DNA of 64,000 bases, taken from an uncultured Clostridia bacterium (GTDB lineage: Bacteria > Bacillota > Clostridia > TANB77 > CAG-508). Below the pieces are notes generated by a model. It ran no database searches, had not been told where the DNA came from, and worked only from the letters and a program-made list of their open reading frames with translations. Below are positions 61,989 to 64,000 of the stretch, piece after piece. Where the stretch lies: assembly GCA_948530865.1 (NCBI GenBank), contig CAOTKV010000001.1, forward strand, positions 310,001 through 374,000. Reading direction: 5' to 3'. Both the position numbers and the translations under genes were made by a program. Each line of letters starts with the position of its first letter. The first letter of the stretch is position 1.

Positions 61989-62741
61989 TTATTTTAAAGA
62001 TAAATATTCTATGTATTCTTCTAGACACATATCTAAATTATTTATTGTTTTGGCATGTTCAACTCCAACATATCTCCAATGCCATGGCTCATAATCTACT
62101 TTAGTTATATTTTCTTTATCTTTTCTATATCTTAAAATAAATCCATAATTTTCAGCATTTTCCTCAAGCCATTTGTATGCAGGTGTTTTGTCAAAATCAT
62201 AATTGACATAATTAAAATCTATAGCAAGTCCAAGATTATGTTCGCTAGTTCCAGGTTTGTTTATGTTTTTTTGTGTTAGTAATTCTGCGTTTTCTGGGGT
62301 TTCACCATTTTGTATATATTCATTAATTTTTTCATTATATACTTCTGATTGATAATCAACACTTCTAAAAGCTGACTGTACCCAAGCGTTATTTATCTTG
62401 TCCTCTTTCATATCATTTAACATTTGATTTAATTCATCTACTATTCTTGAATCTACTTCTCTATATTTATCTATTTTTGTTAGATTAAGTTCATAATTTT
62501 CAGGAAGTGAATGTTCGAAATTTACTAATGTAATTCTCCAGTCATCAATTTCTTTTCTAATTTCAACAGCATTATCTTCGTTTAATATTACATCAAATAC
62601 TTCATTTGTAATAGTATTTTCTGTTTGTGTGTTATCTAAAGTGTTTGTAGGTGATTCTTTTTTAGAAAATTTATATTTTAAAAGGAATATAAATATTAGA
62701 AAAAATAAAATAAATATTATTACTTTAAATAATTTTTTCAT
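61989..62741 (-). CDS. VanY-type D-alanyl-D-alanine carboxypeptidase
   Basis: This is a 250-residue extracytoplasmic zinc peptidase. It has an N-terminal membrane anchor (about residues 5-25), a Thr/Asn/Glu-rich linker, and an M15B domain (about 80-245). The zinc ligands are His and Asp in SEHNLGLAIDFNYV (S-x-H-x2-G-x-A-x-D), and the catalytic Glu and last His are in DYEPWHWRYVG. The enzyme trims terminal D-Ala from peptidoglycan stem peptides. No vanA/vanB-like ligase or vanRS pair is nearby, so it is more likely involved in wall maturation than in glycopeptide resistance. The ribosome binding site is AGGAGGG. Confidence 0.9.
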   Translation of the reverse strand: MKKLFKVIIFILFFLIFIFLLKYKFSKKESPTNTLDNTQTENTITNEVFDVILNEDNAVEIRKEIDDWRITLVNFEHSLPENYELNLTKIDKYREVDSRIVDELNQMLNDMKEDKINNAWVQSAFRSVDYQSEVYNEKINEYIQNGETPENAELLTQKNINKPGTSEHNLGLAIDFNYVNYDFDKTPAYKWLEENAENYGFILRYRKDKENITKVDYEPWHWRYVGVEHAKTINNLDMCLEEYIEYLSLK

Positions 62742-62824
62742 ATGTATCCCTCCTATCTATTATTTGTGAGATGATTATATCATATAATTAGTGTAAAATT
62801 AAAGAAATTTAATTTATCTTTTCA

Positions 62825-62853
62825 TTGACAAAAAAACTAATCATTTATATATT
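62825..62853 (+). promoter_or_regulatory. Predicted promoter of the GT-C gene
   Basis: TTGACA and TATATT are exactly 17 bases apart, 30 bases upstream of the start codon at 62883. Confidence 0.65.
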
Positions 62854-62882
62854 AACTTTAAGATTATTTTAGGAGATATTTT

Positions 62883-64000
62883 ATGGAAGAAATTGTTGTG
62901 TTTTCTGAGATTAAAGTTTTAATTTTAGCAATTATAGCAACTTTAATTTTTACAGGAATTCTTAAATATAAAAAAATTTCAAAAGAAAAAGCAAAAGGTT
63001 TTTTCTTAATTTATATACTCTTTATTATTAGTTTAGGTATTTTGTATTATTTTAAAGGAATGTTTATTCCATCTCATCTTTTTTCATGTGTTTGGGTTGT
63101 ATTTAGTATACTTAGTATTTTTATTTTAAAGAAACTGAAAATTTATGAAACAAAATTTGGAATATTTTTTGTTTTTTTATCAATATTTGCTGTTCAGCTT
63201 GGTTATATAGCCTATACTCCGTTTTGGGCTAGACAACATGATAGTAGAGACTTTATGAATTATCAATTTGGTGGTCATTTTGGTTATATTGGTTATATAT
63301 TTTTTAATAATCATTTGCCTATTGGTAATCCAACTGATTATTGGTGTTTTTTCAATCCACCGCTTTTTTATATAGTATCAGCACTTTTTATGAAATTTCA
63401 AATGCTTTTTAACTTTACTATTGAACAAGGTTTAGAAAATCTTCAAATATTATCAGCTTTATATACTATTGTTTTTATAATTTATGTATATAGAATTTTA
63501 AAAGAAGTAAATATAAAGAAAGTTATAATACCATTAATATTATTTGTTGGTCTTTCTCCTGCAATAGTTATAATGTCTGGAAGCTTAAATAATGATATTT
63601 TATCAATAATGTTATCTACAATGGCGATATTTTATTGTATTAAATGGTATCAAACTGATTTGCTAAGTGATTTAATAAAAATTGCAATTACTATTTCTCT
63701 TGCAATTATGACTAAAATTAGTACAGCCCTTATTGCAGTTGCAATTGCTATAGTTTTTTTGGTCAAAGTTATCAAAAATAGAAATGATATAAAAAGATAT
63801 GTAAAATATTTTTCAATTTTTGCATTAATTTCATTACCAATAGGATTATGGTTTCCTATTAAAAACCTTATTTTGTATAATATTCCTATTACATATGTTC
63901 AATCAGTTGATGAAGATAATGATGCAAATATTTCTAAATATTCAATTTTGGAAAGATTATTTTATGTACAAGATGGACAATTAGAAAGTATTAATATAAA
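62883..64000 (+). CDS. GT-C-type membrane glycosyltransferase (partial, runs off the window)
   Basis: The ATG at 62883 follows TAGGAGA by 7 bases. The frame is open to the window end, giving 372 residues. The protein has many membrane helices (about ten in the visible part). The first extracytoplasmic loop after helix 3 contains PFWARQHDSRDF, with paired acidic residues, and the next loop has DYWCFFNPPLFYIVSALFMKF. The later GSLNNDILSIMLSTMAIFYCIKWY matches polyprenyl-phosphate-sugar transferases of the PMT/ArnT (GT39, GT83) class. These enzymes transfer a sugar from a lipid carrier to a protein or glycan on the outside. The acceptor is unknown. Confidence 0.82.
   Translation, partial: MEEIVVFSEIKVLILAIIATLIFTGILKYKKISKEKAKGFFLIYILFIISLGILYYFKGMFIPSHLFSCVWVVFSILSIFILKKLKIYETKFGIFFVFLSIFAVQLGYIAYTPFWARQHDSRDFMNYQFGGHFGYIGYIFFNNHLPIGNPTDYWCFFNPPLFYIVSALFMKFQMLFNFTIEQGLENLQILSALYTIVFIIYVYRILKEVNIKKVIIPLILFVGLSPAIVIMSGSLNNDILSIMLSTMAIFYCIKWYQTDLLSDLIKIAITISLAIMTKISTALIAVAIAIVFLVKVIKNRNDIKRYVKYFSIFALISLPIGLWFPIKNLILYNIPITYVQSVDEDNDANISKYSILERLFYVQDGQLESINI

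Noticed and set aside
61989..62741. Glycopeptide resistance locus
   Set aside because: Only a VanY-type peptidase is present; no vanA/B-type ligase, vanH, vanX or vanRS genes are nearby.
1..64000. CRISPR array, tRNA or rRNA genes
   Set aside because: I saw no regularly spaced identical repeats and recognised no cloverleaf or ribosomal RNA sequences.

Overview
The window is about 64 kb of a very AT-rich chromosome. It encodes a Gram-positive, endospore-forming lineage, most likely a Clostridia-type Bacillota. The evidence is the yabP-yabQ-divIC sporulation/division gene block, a YtvI-type membrane protein, a SecA with a C-terminal zinc motif, Gram-positive CpsBCD phosphoregulators, and AGGAGG-type ribosome binding sites ahead of almost every gene. 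The species cannot be named from the sequence.

Layout. 1-2100: end of a membrane-protein gene, a small PH/GRAM-like gene, and a 1.3 kb non-coding AT-rich stretch with diverged repeats and hairpins. 2.1-15.6 kb (all minus strand): ftsH, a heterodimeric ABC exporter, rho, divIC-yabQ-yabP, lysC, a 44-residue Cys-rich protein, cpsB-cpsD-cpsC and prfB. 15.7-25.8 kb: an island of six genes forming a Ter-type (TerY-P) phospho-signalling system: PP2C phosphatase, degenerate vWA protein, helical protein, TerY-type vWA protein, a 1578-residue kinase, and a separately transcribed TelA-family protein. 25.9-39 kb: secA, a glycosyltransferase, small unknown genes, a YtvI-type gene, an Asn-rich protein, murD, a CMP-kinase-like gene and uvrA. 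39.3-41.1 kb: purC and a small membrane-protein gene on the plus strand, lying between uvrA and uvrB. 43.4-52.1 kb: secreted transglutaminase-like protein, tyrA, GH25-LysM lysozyme, an ECF sigma/anti-sigma pair, and a cohesin-anchor plus transglutaminase-cohesin-dockerin pair. 52.3-64 kb: an orphan 422-residue gene, HD, NUDIX and YkgJ proteins, a frameshifted mntP behind a manganese-type riboswitch, a second ECF sigma factor coupled to a membrane beta-propeller protein, an MBL hydrolase, a VanY-type peptidase, and the start of a GT-C glycosyltransferase.

Themes. Two compositional classes alternate. The backbone is extremely AT-rich. ftsH, the Ter island, purC with the 148-residue membrane gene, the 422-residue gene and the 256-residue membrane gene are visibly richer in G+C, mostly carry their own promoters, and mostly end in their own terminators. 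Two of these blocks separate genes that are normally adjacent in Firmicutes (secA-prfB and uvrB-uvrA), which suggests insertion of expression-ready cassettes. The strongest candidate for a little-described system is the Ter island. Its kinase appears to contain four kinase-fold modules, of which only the last has catalytic residues, together with two zinc ribbons and a C-terminal beta-rich domain. The cohesin/dockerin pair suggests a minimal cellulosome-like surface assembly carrying a transglutaminase-like protein.
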